In this document: positions 6,667-13,646 of the stretch, piece by piece
How positions within the stretch are numbered: position 1 is the stretch's first letter
Layout: every line of letters begins with the position of its first letter
Source: Gemmatimonadota bacterium
GTDB lineage: Bacteria; Gemmatimonadota; Gemmatimonadetes; Gemmatimonadales; GWC2-71-9
Assembly (NCBI GenBank): GCA_011390645.1
Contig: JAABRY010000030.1
Location: 1 to 32,212 of the forward strand
DNA: 32,212 nt
Direction: 5' to 3'
Translations under genes and position numbers: made by a program
The notes under the pieces: model-generated
What the model saw: the letters and a program-made list of their open reading frames with translations, nothing else
The model's database searches: none
What the model was told of the DNA's origin: nothing

Positions 6667-7122
6667 CCCGCCGTAGGCGGCCTTCAACCCCTCCACCACC
6701 ATCCGCACCCGATTCGCCACCGGGTGTTCCCCCGACACATGCCGTTCCAGCGCGCGCCCATCCTGCGACGGATCCGCGAGGGGGCGGTGCACCACCTCGA
6801 TGGTGATCATGGCGTGGTTGGGCCGACCGGGTTCGATGATCGCGCGCACCTTGACCACGTCCGGGCCGAGGATGCGCGCGTTGGTGGGCTGGAGCGTGGT
6901 CGCATCGAACCAGGGTGTCTCGAGCCAGCCGTCCTCGGGTTCGGTGCGGCTGACCGGAATCGAATCGGCATCCAGCGCGACGGCCAGTGCGCGCGTGGCC
7001 GCGGGGACGAAGAGTTCGATCTCCGCGGTCAGCGCATCCGGCACTGGGACCAGATGCGGTCGCGTGGTCGTCGGGTAGCAGGCCGCCAGCGCGACGCAGA
7101 GCAGCATCCCCCCCCCACGCAT
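6658..7122 (-). CDS. Small putative lipoprotein
   Basis: A 154-residue protein of unknown function. From the ATG at 7122 (TGATG overlap with the preceding dehydrogenase stop) the N-terminus reads MRGGGMLLCVALAACYPTT, a short lipoprotein signal with lipobox LAAC. The mature part looks like one soluble periplasmic domain (DALTAEIELFVPAATRALAVA, then VKVRAIIEPGRPNHAMITIEV). The three glycines come from a G9 run (plus-strand C 7108-7116) between two in-frame ATGs (7122 and 7107), so a length change would disable the first start but not the second. The end GGS-stop uses the TAG of heptamer element 2. It is probably translated with the fatty-acid genes upstream; any functional link is unclear. Confidence 0.7.
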   Translation of the reverse strand: MRGGGMLLCVALAACYPTTTRPHLVPVPDALTAEIELFVPAATRALAVALDADSIPVSRTEPEDGWLETPWFDATTLQPTNARILGPDVVKVRAIIEPGRPNHAMITIEVVHRPLADPSQDGRALERHVSGEHPVANRVRMVVEGLKAAYGGGS

Positions 7123-8006
7123 CACAGGCCGAGGTCCATCGGAACGGGCGACTCGCCGCGCCAGTCGTAGAAGCCGATGCCGTTCTTCCGCCCGTGGTAG
7201 CCGGCGGCGACCATCCGCCGCAGCAGCGGCGTGGGGGCGTATCGTGCGTCGCGGTATTGGTCGAACATGATCTCGCCGATTTGCACCACGGTGTCGAGGC
7301 CGACCGTGTCGAGCAGCGTGAAGGGCCCCATCGGGTGCCCGGCCCCCAGGCGCATCGCCGTGTCGATGTCGGCGATCGTGCCACTGCCCTGCTCGAGGGC
7401 ACGGACGGCATCGAGGAGGTACGGCACGAGCAGCAGGTTCACGATGAAGCCCGAGGTATCGCGTGCGGCGACGGGCACCTTGCCGATCGCGTGAGCGAAG
7501 TCCATCATCGCCGCCACGATGTCTGGCGACGTGCGGATCGAGCGGACGACCTCGACCAGCGGCATCAACGGGACCGGATTGAAGAAGTGGAGTCCGACGA
7601 GCCGCTCGGGATGTTGCAGGCCGTGGGCCTGATCCACGACCGACAGCGACGAGGTATTGGTCGCGAAGGGCACGTCCGCGCGGCAGAGTCGCTCCAGCGT
7701 GGCCCACAGCGCCCGCTTTGCCTCCAACTGCTCGACGATCGCCTCGATGACGAGGTCGCAGCCGACGAGATCGGCGACATCGGGCACGAAGTGCAGGCGG
7801 GTCAAGGCGGCATCGCGGGCTTCCGGCGCGAGCTTCCCCTTCTCGACGAACTTCGCGAGCGAGGCCTCGATCGCGCCGCGCGCGGCGTTGATCTGCGCGC
7901 CGTTGCTGTCATGGACGCGCACCACGAGCCCGGCGGTCGCGATCACCTGCGCGATGCCGCGTCCCATCAAGCCCGCGCCTACGACCCCTACTGTCTCGAT
8001 CGCCAT
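7122..8006 (-). CDS. 3-hydroxyacyl-CoA (3-hydroxybutyryl-CoA) dehydrogenase
   Basis: A 294-residue NAD-dependent dehydrogenase. The Rossmann motif GVVGAGLMGRGIAQVIA is at the N-terminus, followed by the family segments DLVIEAIVE, FATNTSSLSV and GLHFFNPVPLMPLVEVV (with the catalytic His) and DTSGFIVNLLLVPYL. The C-terminal domain shows MRLGAGHPMGPFTLLDTVGLD and ends with GFYDW. Length and motifs fit the single-function Hbd/PaaH type rather than a FadB fusion. It oxidises 3-hydroxyacyl-CoA to 3-ketoacyl-CoA, or runs in reverse in butyrate or PHB-type metabolism. The ATG at 8006 overlaps the upstream stop (TGATG), behind GAGGAG; a GTG one codon earlier is possible. It shares the transcript with the thiolase upstream. 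Confidence 0.92.
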   Translation of the reverse strand: MAIETVGVVGAGLMGRGIAQVIATAGLVVRVHDSNGAQINAARGAIEASLAKFVEKGKLAPEARDAALTRLHFVPDVADLVGCDLVIEAIVEQLEAKRALWATLERLCRADVPFATNTSSLSVVDQAHGLQHPERLVGLHFFNPVPLMPLVEVVRSIRTSPDIVAAMMDFAHAIGKVPVAARDTSGFIVNLLLVPYLLDAVRALEQGSGTIADIDTAMRLGAGHPMGPFTLLDTVGLDTVVQIGEIMFDQYRDARYAPTPLLRRMVAAGYHGRKNGIGFYDWRGESPVPMDLGL

Positions 8007-8881
8007 CACTTCTCCTCGAGGGCCTTGCGCACCTCGGTGGTGATTTCCCGCACTGCCGACCCGACGCCGCGGGCAATCGTGCGGGACCGCGGTTCCGGCG
8101 GCAGTCGCCCGCCGCTTGCGTTCGGTTGCCGCTCAAGGTGGTCGAGCACGCGCGCGAGCCCGAGCCCCGTGCGCTCGGCGATCGGGAGATAGGCACGCGC
8201 GGTGGCGAGACCACCCACTGCCCCGGCCATCCCCGGCAGCAGGGCGAGCAGCTCGCCCGCGGGTGAGCCGACCAGCGTGAGCAACCCGGCACTCATCGCC
8301 ACGCCGATCGTCCCGACCACGGCACCACCCGCCACATAGCCCGAGCGTGACTTCCGCACGGTGGCGGACAGGGCGACATGACAGAACCCAGCCTCCAGCG
8401 GGGTGATCACCGCGGTCACCAGCGTTGCCTTGTCGAGGTAGCGCCGGCCGGCGGAACTGTCGAAGACACGCTTCAGCGCACGCATCCCGGCGGCGAGTGA
8501 GTCGAGGGGTTCGAAGGTGATGCGCCCGGGGATCGCACGCTGCACCGTGAAGTGCTCCTCGCGATCCAGCAACACCGTGAGTGCCTTCGCCACGTCGGCT
8601 TCGCTCCCCTGCACCACGCGGTCGGCCTGGAAATCGGCCGGTGCCAGCGCGTGGTCGAGCCATCCGGCATTCACATGGGGTGCGACGCGGGTGCGCTCCT
8701 CGAGGAGTGCCTGCCGCAACTGCACCTCGGGAATCCCGACCTCGTGTCCGAGGGCGATCACTTCGTCTTCGGTGAGCCCCTCGCCGATGTCACGCGAGAC
8801 CGCCTGCAACTCCGCCGCGCGTTGCAGCACGCGCTCGAAAGTGGCACGATCAATCCGCGCGGGGAGATGCGGTGACGTCAT
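8006..8881 (-). CDS. Uncharacterised protein with helical N-domain and two membrane helices
   Basis: A 291-residue protein that I do not recognise by name. The N-terminal 65 residues are helical and contain GLTEDEVIALGHEVGIPE, a module I would expect at the front of other hypothetical proteins. The middle (about 80-185) is mixed soluble sequence. Two hydrophobic segments follow near 190-245 (YVAGGAVVGTIGVAMSAGLL and LLALLPGMAGAVGGLATA), glycine-rich like a hairpin in the membrane. The tail is basic and ends in EVRKALEEK. It lies between the thiolase (10-bp gap) and the dehydrogenase (1-bp overlap), so it is surely co-transcribed with them. The context says acyl-CoA metabolism; the sequence gives no catalytic motif. 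Confidence 0.75.
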   Translation of the reverse strand: MTSPHLPARIDRATFERVLQRAAELQAVSRDIGEGLTEDEVIALGHEVGIPEVQLRQALLEERTRVAPHVNAGWLDHALAPADFQADRVVQGSEADVAKALTVLLDREEHFTVQRAIPGRITFEPLDSLAAGMRALKRVFDSSAGRRYLDKATLVTAVITPLEAGFCHVALSATVRKSRSGYVAGGAVVGTIGVAMSAGLLTLVGSPAGELLALLPGMAGAVGGLATARAYLPIAERTGLGLARVLDHLERQPNASGGRLPPEPRSRTIARGVGSAVREITTEVRKALEEK

Positions 8882-8891
8882 CGCGGCCGCC

Positions 8892-10085
8892 TCAGCTCGC
8901 GAACCCTTCGACGATCACGGCGATTCCCTGCCCGCCACCGATGCACGCCGACCCCAGTCCGATCCCCCCCCCACGTGCGCGCAACGCATGCAGGAGGTGC
9001 GTGGTGATGCGCGCACCACTCGCGGCAAGCGGGTGACCGATCGCGATCGCGCCACCGTGCACGTTGGTGCGATCGCGGTCGAGCCCCAGCTCGCGTTCCA
9101 CCGCCAGATACTGCGCGGCGAACGCCTCGTTGACCTCGACGAGGTGCATCGCGTCGAGCGACATCGCCGCGTGCGCGAGTGCCTTGCGCGCCGCCGGCGC
9201 GGGGCCGATGCCCATCTCCGTGGGCGGGACGCCCGCCACGCCCCAGCCGATCAGGCGGCCAAGGGGGCGCACGCCGACCGCGGCCGCGTGCGCGGCCGTG
9301 GTCATCACCAGCATCGACGCGCCATCATTGATTCCCGATGCCGTCCCGGCGGTCACGGTGCCGTCCGCATGCGTGATGGCCGGCAGCCGCGCGAGCGACT
9401 CGAGCGTGGTCCCCCCACGGATGTGCTCATCGAGTGCCCACGCGACATCCTGCTTCGTCTTGCGGTCGCGGATCATCACCGGAATCACCTCATCGGTGAA
9501 CACACCGCCGGCCCATGCCGCGGCCGCTGCCTGTTGTGAGCGCACCGCATACGCCTCACACTCGGCGCGGGTGATGCCGTACTTCGTCGCGAGATTCTCT
9601 GCGGTGTCACTCATCGCGCAGCCGCCGTACGAATCGCGCAGCCCCTCGTAGAGGGAATCCTCGAGCATCGGCGACGGGCCGTACTTGATCCCCCAGCGCG
9701 CCCCGCGCACCATGTGCGGGGCCTGGCTCATGTTCTCGGTGCCGCCCGCGAGCACCACCGTCGCCTCGCCAAGGAGCAGGCGATGGGCGCCCTGAATCAC
9801 CGCCTCGAAGCCGGAGCCGCAGAGACGATTGACCGTGACGGCTGGCGTTTCAATCGGGAGGCCCGCGCGCAGCCCGACGTGGCGCGCACAGTACATCGCG
9901 TCGCGTGAGGTGGGCATCGCATTGCCGACGATGACATGGTCCACGCTCGCCCGGTCGAGTCCGCCGCGGTCGAGCGCGGCATCAGCGGCGATGACGCCGA
10001 GGTCGGTCGCGGTGAAGTCCTTGAGGGCACCACCAAAGGTGCCGAACCCCGTGCGCACGGCGGCGCAGAAGACGATGTCGGTCAT
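8892..10085 (-). CDS. Acetyl-CoA C-acetyltransferase (thiolase)
   Basis: A 397-residue thiolase of normal length. The nucleophilic cysteine is C89 in VNRLCGSGFEA. The second half has VEVNEAFAAQYLAVE, the catalytic His in GGAIAIGHPLAASGAR and the acid-base Cys in GSACIGGGQG. It cleaves 3-ketoacyl-CoA with CoA or condenses two acetyl-CoA. With the 3-hydroxyacyl-CoA dehydrogenase two genes downstream it makes two successive steps of beta-oxidation or of acetoacetyl/3-hydroxybutyryl-CoA formation. The region after the start is heptamer element 3, so the promoter probably lies in or upstream of that element. A G9 run (plus-strand C 8964-8972) encodes three of the glycines just before the last catalytic motif. 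Confidence 0.94.
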   Translation of the reverse strand: MTDIVFCAAVRTGFGTFGGALKDFTATDLGVIAADAALDRGGLDRASVDHVIVGNAMPTSRDAMYCARHVGLRAGLPIETPAVTVNRLCGSGFEAVIQGAHRLLLGEATVVLAGGTENMSQAPHMVRGARWGIKYGPSPMLEDSLYEGLRDSYGGCAMSDTAENLATKYGITRAECEAYAVRSQQAAAAAWAGGVFTDEVIPVMIRDRKTKQDVAWALDEHIRGGTTLESLARLPAITHADGTVTAGTASGINDGASMLVMTTAAHAAAVGVRPLGRLIGWGVAGVPPTEMGIGPAPAARKALAHAAMSLDAMHLVEVNEAFAAQYLAVERELGLDRDRTNVHGGAIAIGHPLAASGARITTHLLHALRARGGGIGLGSACIGGGQGIAVIVEGFAS

Positions 10086-10119
10086 CTTGGGAATCTAGCG
10101 GTGTTGGCGGGGAGGCTGG

Positions 10120-10233
10120 GGTGAAACGTGAAAGGTGAAAGGGGAGCCGTCCACGAAGCGTGATGTGCCAGACAGGCCGATGGTGCACCCGCACCCCCTT
10201 TCACGTTTCACCTTTCACGTTTCACCTTTCACC
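10120..10233. repeat. Heptamer element 3: GGTGAAA inverted arrays
   Basis: Left arm 10120-10140 has three units (GGTGAAA, CGTGAAA, GGTGAAA) plus GGGG. Right arm 10199-10233 has five units of TTTCACC/TTTCACG, preceded by a run of C. The core is about 55 bases. Arms pair through GGGG/CCCC and the units. The last unit gives the zinc-ribbon gene its stop (GGG TGA). In both arms the first base of the unit alternates between G and C. Confidence 0.9.
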
Positions 10234-10924
10234 CCAACCCGCCCCCACACTCCGGACAGAAGCTCCACTCCCGCTCCACCGTGGTTCCGCACCCTGGGCA
10301 GCTCGGCGCGCGCTGGTCGGCACCGCACGCGACGCAGAACTTCACGACCCGGTCGGTCGGGAGCGGGGTCTGGCAGCTCCAACAACTGGGGCCGGGTGGG
10401 GAGAAGGCCACACCGGTCAGGAACTCCGCCGGTGGCTCGTCCGGCATTCTGGGCTCAGGCTGGGCCTCGATCGCAACCTCGGGACGGATCGGGAAGACCG
10501 TGCGCGGCGAGGGTGGGCTGGGTTCAGCGACCACAGGCGAGACCGTCGGGGGAGGCTCAGGTGAGGCCACTGGCATCGGACGGACACCCTCCAGCCGATC
10601 GATCGCGTCATCGGTGAAGGTCATCGCGGCAGAATGGAGACGGCGCAGCAGGTCGAGGTCCGGCAGCTTGCTGGCAAGCGTCTCCCGGGCCATCGCCGCG
10701 GCAGCCGACGGTTCGGTCTGCACCAGGCCGCCCTCTTCGGCGATCAGCCTGAGGACCAGCATCTCGTAGTCCTCGCTGACGTCGATGCCGAGGAGTTTCC
10801 GCGCCGTCCGATACGGAAGCGTCCGGTCGAGCAGGGAGCCCACGGCGATCGCGTCGCCCTGATGGCGACCTTCCTGGAGCCATTCAGCCAGAAGGACGGC
10901 GGCGAAGCGTTCGAGGTCGGTCAT
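10229..10924 (-). CDS. Zinc-ribbon protein with helical N-domain
   Basis: A 231-residue protein with three parts. Residues 1-115 are helical (MTDLERFAAVLLAEWLQEG ...) without a known catalytic motif. Residues 116-175 form a Pro/Glu-rich linker. The C-terminus is a double zinc ribbon: CWSC, CVACG, CPGCG and CPECG, giving four CxxC knuckles for two Zn sites. Such tails occur on scaffold and regulatory proteins in many bacteria; the function here is unknown. The start ATG overlaps the RNase H stop (ATGA). The C-terminal stop is the TGA of the first repeat unit of element 3, right after GGGLG. Confidence 0.75.
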   Translation of the reverse strand: MTDLERFAAVLLAEWLQEGRHQGDAIAVGSLLDRTLPYRTARKLLGIDVSEDYEMLVLRLIAEEGGLVQTEPSAAAAMARETLASKLPDLDLLRRLHSAAMTFTDDAIDRLEGVRPMPVASPEPPPTVSPVVAEPSPPSPRTVFPIRPEVAIEAQPEPRMPDEPPAEFLTGVAFSPPGPSCWSCQTPLPTDRVVKFCVACGADQRAPSCPGCGTTVEREWSFCPECGGGLG

Positions 10925-11556
10925 CCCTTGCCCTCCGCAATGGGGAAACGCTCGCCCGCGGCGAGTCGCTGCTCCAGCGCCGCAAACGCGGCATCCGGAT
11001 CATACTGCGCAAAGAGGCCCTTCGCCTGCTTCGCCGCGAGCCAGTCGGCGTACCCCGAGGGGACGATGCCTTCGGAGGTCACCTGCTCGGTGGCGGCACG
11101 AATGGCAAGATCGTTGGCGTATTCGTTCTTCGGGTGACCAGCGTGGCCGCGCACCCAGGTGAACTGGGCATCGTGCTTCTCGAGCGACGGCAGCAGCGCC
11201 TGCCACAGCGCCAGGTTCTCGATCGGCCCACCCTTCCGGGTCCAGCCGCGCGCCTTCCAGCCGGGGGCCCATTCGCGAACGCCCTTCACGAGGTACTCGG
11301 AGTCACTGATGATCAACACCCGCAATCGGTTGCCCTTGTGGGCGAGGAGCTGCAGCGCCGCGATCGCACCGGCCAGGGCCATCCGATTATTGGTCGTGGC
11401 CGGCGCGTGGAGATAGAACTCGCGTCGCTCCACGCCAGCGCCGGAGCGGATTTCCACCAATCCGCCGGCTCCGCCGGGATTGTCACCCGGCTTGCCATTG
11501 CCGAGACAGGATTCATCGAGATGCAGGATGGCAATCGGAAGCGGCTTGGTGGTCAG
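10921..11556 (-). CDS. RNase HI-like protein with non-canonical active site
   Basis: Reads as an RNase H fold of about 211 residues if started at the CTG at 11556, which overlaps the previous stop (CTGA). The first strand then includes the catalytic Asp (LPIAILHLDESCLGNG, D14). The usual second catalytic residue, Glu in the NNRMEL motif of E. coli RNase HI, is Ala here (TTNNRMALAGAI, A60). The third (D85 in ISDSEYLVKGV), the substrate-binding His (RGHAGHPKNEY) and the last Asp (ANDLAIRA) are present. The segment GWTRKGGPIENLALWQAL matches the handle region. A C-terminal extension of about 60 residues (SGYADWLAAKQAKGLFAQYD ...) is unusual. The only ordinary start, TTG at 11460, would drop the first Asp. 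It may act on RNA:DNA hybrids or only bind them. Confidence 0.8.
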   Translation of the reverse strand: MTTKPLPIAILHLDESCLGNGKPGDNPGGAGGLVEIRSGAGVERREFYLHAPATTNNRMALAGAIAALQLLAHKGNRLRVLIISDSEYLVKGVREWAPGWKARGWTRKGGPIENLALWQALLPSLEKHDAQFTWVRGHAGHPKNEYANDLAIRAATEQVTSEGIVPSGYADWLAAKQAKGLFAQYDPDAAFAALEQRLAAGERFPIAEGKG

Positions 11557-11777
11557 GAATCAATTACCTGGAAGAAGTCGAGATCGTCGAGCACGAAGAG
11601 CATCTCCTCACCCGTCATCGCGAGGTAGCCCGAGAGGGCCTCGCGACCACGCGAGGTGGTGAGCGCACTGGCCACCACCACGTACTCGTTCCCGCGGCGG
11701 CGCAGGATCACCCGCTGCCGCTTCTGCACGGCATGCTCGAGTTGTTCCATGCGGGTGGGGGTCCAGCGGAAGGTCAT
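11553..11777 (-). CDS. Small conserved-looking protein, function unknown
   Basis: A 74-residue soluble protein, basic in the first half (QKRQRVILRRRGNEYVVVA) and acidic at the end (EEMLFVLDDLDFFQVIDS). It has no signal peptide, membrane helix or cysteine. Start ATG at 11777; heptamer element 4 begins three bases upstream, so no clear ribosome site is seen. Its stop overlaps the proposed CTG start of the RNase H-like gene, so the two are translationally linked. The Arg-rich strand could touch nucleic acid, but that is a guess. Confidence 0.6.
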   Translation of the reverse strand: MTFRWTPTRMEQLEHAVQKRQRVILRRRGNEYVVVASALTTSRGREALSGYLAMTGEEMLFVLDDLDFFQVIDS

Positions 11778-11780
11778 GTG

Positions 11781-11930
11781 AGGTCGTAGGTCGTAGGTCG
11801 TAAGTCGTAAGTCGCAGGTCGTGTTGAATGTAGTCCACTGCGCGCAGGACGGATGATCCCTCTCGAGCAGTCCTTCGACCTACGACCAATGACCAATGAC
11901 CTATGACCTATGACCTATGACCTACGACCC
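11781..11930. repeat. Heptamer element 4: GGTCGTA inverted arrays
   Basis: Left arm 11781-11822 holds six units (AGGTCGT three times, AAGTCGT, AAGTCGC, AGGTCGT). Right arm 11875-11930 holds eight units (TCGACCT, ACGACCA, ATGACCA, four ATGACCT, ACGACCC). The core is 52 bases. The right arm ends with a C run and gives the TAG stop of the membrane protein at 11922 (TCG TAG), the same joint as in element 2. The two arms carry different variant units (GTCGTAA on the left, GGTCAT on the right), so they have expanded separately. Confidence 0.92.
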
Positions 11931-12275
11931 CCCAATCAACCGCCCCACCACCCAGCCCAGCCCGCCCACCACCAGCGCCCCAGCCAGTCCATAGAGCGGC
12001 ATCCGAATGTTGCACTTGGTCTGGTCGTCATCGTTGTAGGAGCAAGCACCCATCCCGATGAACGTCCCGAAGGCTCCCCCGAGTATGCCGCCGGTGATGA
12101 CCCCGACGGTCGAACCCGAGACACGACGCATCGACGCGCTCAGGGCGTGAGCTGTCTCAGCGGCAACTGGCACCCGAGTTGGGAGCGAATGGGCGGATGG
12201 CCCCGCGACGCGTGCCTGCGCCAGCAGAGGAATCGGTAGCAGGAGAAGTGCAAGCGAGAGCGCGACAGATCTCAT
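11922..12275 (-). CDS. Small exported or membrane protein with glycine-zipper helices
   Basis: A 117-residue protein of unknown role. It has a clear signal peptide (MRSVALSLALLLLPIPLLAQA), a short polar part, then two glycine-rich helices: GVITGGILGGAFGTFIGMG and YGLAGALVVGGLGWVVGRL. The loop between them is acidic and has a cysteine pair (ACSYNDDDQTKCN) that could form a periplasmic disulfide. Glycine-zipper hairpins of this kind occur in small outer-membrane or inner-membrane proteins. The last codons, GGS-stop, run into heptamer element 4. The gene stands alone between element 4 and a short degenerate repeat. Confidence 0.65.
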   Translation of the reverse strand: MRSVALSLALLLLPIPLLAQARVAGPSAHSLPTRVPVAAETAHALSASMRRVSGSTVGVITGGILGGAFGTFIGMGACSYNDDDQTKCNIRMPLYGLAGALVVGGLGWVVGRLIGGS

Positions 12276-12294
12276 GGGAGCACGCCAGGAGGTT

Positions 12295-12324
12295 GGATGT
12301 TGGACGTTCGCGGTTCACGGTTCG
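12295..12324. repeat. Short degenerate heptamer patch (element 5)
   Basis: GGATGTT at 12295-12301 and GGACGTT at 12302-12308 are followed by CGGTTCA and CGGTTCG at 12311-12324. It looks like a small or decayed relative of elements 1 and 6. It fills the 39-bp gap between two genes, and the amidohydrolase stop TGA (12315-12317) lies in it. With only about two units per side, chance cannot be excluded. Confidence 0.5.
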
Positions 12325-13646
12325 ATCCACCGGCCGGCAGCCATTACGCGCACCACCTGCCGCGTGTTTCGGATGTCGGCGAGCGGGTCGCCGCCGAGCA
12401 CGACGAGATCCGCGACGGCATTCGGCTGCAGCCGACCGAGTGTGTCCGCCATCAACAGGGTGGCGCCGTGCAGGGTCGCGGCTCGCAACGCCTCGAGGGG
12501 TGCCAATCCGGCGAGCACGAGGAGTTCCATTTCGAGGTGGACCCCCGCCCCCGGTACCAGCAATTGGTTGGAGGCATCCGTCCCGGTGGCGACGAAACCT
12601 CCATCCGACACGAACGTCCGGACGAAGCGGTCCTGCAGCGGGCGGCCGGCACGGAAGATCGGGAAATCATCGCGGGTCCATCCCGCGCGCGCGATCATGC
12701 CGGGGACGTTCCAGTTCGCCTGTGCGGAATCAGGAACACTCGCGAGCGCGGCGCTGCGATAGACCGCGGAATCATCGAGTCGCGCAAAGGTGTCGTGCAG
12801 GCCGAGTGTCGGGACGAGAATCACCCCGGTCGCCGCGAGTTCGCGTGCGAGGCGATCGAGGGCGAGCGTATCGAGCATCGACCAGCTCTGGGCGAAGGCG
12901 GTCCATCCCTGGAAGAACCCGAGGCGGTGCGCGGCCTCGAGTTCGTCGGCCATCCCGATCGCTTCGGGGATTCCACTGAGGTGTTCGATCGATCGGACGC
13001 CGAGTCCGGCCGCGACGAGCGCATCGGTGAGCCCGAGGTGTGCCGCGACGGGCAACCGCCTGGCGCGGGCGGCGATGACGACGTCTTCCATCACCTCAGG
13101 TGTGATCCGCGTATACGCCTTGATCCATCTGGCCCCCAGCGCGGCCGCGCGGTCCACCGCGGCGGTGGCACCCGACGCATCGACCGCGATCGCATCGGGG
13201 TAGGTCGTGGGGGGGGCATCCACCATCGCGATGGCCTGAACCAGTCGTGGCCCGCCGGCCGCGCGGGCCATGCTGCTCAACTCGCGCGCGAGTGGCTCAC
13301 CGGCGTGCAGGTCGCGCACGGTGGTGACACCATGCGCCAGCGAGGCAGCGAGCCCCCAAGGCTGCAGGTGCGCATGCGCATCGATGAAGCCGGGCACGAC
13401 CCAGCGCCCGGCGAGATCGGTTTGTCGCGCGCCCGTGGGGACGCCGAGCTCGTCGCGTGAGCCGACAGCGAGGATGCGGCCATCACGAATGAGGATGATG
13501 CTGTTGCGCGTTTCGCGACCGCTCACCACGTCGACGACGGTCGCGCCCACGAGTGCTTCCACCCCCTCGCCAGGGGGTGGGCCAATCCGGCATCCAACCA
13601 GCAGTGCCGCTGCCAGGCCCGCGGCCCACCAGCGGCACGAAGACAT
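12315..13646 (-). CDS. Exported amidohydrolase, lipoprotein
   Basis: A 443-residue metal-dependent hydrolase of the imidazolonepropionase/prolidase-like branch. The lipoprotein signal ends at ALLVGC. The N-terminal small barrel (GATVVDVVSGRETRNSI) is followed by metal ligands in FIDAHAHL, Lys in RWIKAYT, His in VAAHLGL and SIEHLSG, and the catalytic Asp in VATGTDASNQ. The end (GRLQPNAVADLVVLGGDPL) is typical. Members cleave cyclic amides or peptides such as Xaa-Pro; the substrate here is unknown, and export suggests a nutrient-scavenging role. The ATG at 13646 overlaps the stop of the histone-like gene (TGATG), so the two are co-translated, an odd pair. A run of eight C on the coding strand (13209-13216) lies mid-gene. 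Confidence 0.85.
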   Translation of the reverse strand: MSSCRWWAAGLAAALLVGCRIGPPPGEGVEALVGATVVDVVSGRETRNSIILIRDGRILAVGSRDELGVPTGARQTDLAGRWVVPGFIDAHAHLQPWGLAASLAHGVTTVRDLHAGEPLARELSSMARAAGGPRLVQAIAMVDAPPTTYPDAIAVDASGATAAVDRAAALGARWIKAYTRITPEVMEDVVIAARARRLPVAAHLGLTDALVAAGLGVRSIEHLSGIPEAIGMADELEAAHRLGFFQGWTAFAQSWSMLDTLALDRLARELAATGVILVPTLGLHDTFARLDDSAVYRSAALASVPDSAQANWNVPGMIARAGWTRDDFPIFRAGRPLQDRFVRTFVSDGGFVATGTDASNQLLVPGAGVHLEMELLVLAGLAPLEALRAATLHGATLLMADTLGRLQPNAVADLVVLGGDPLADIRNTRQVVRVMAAGRWIEP

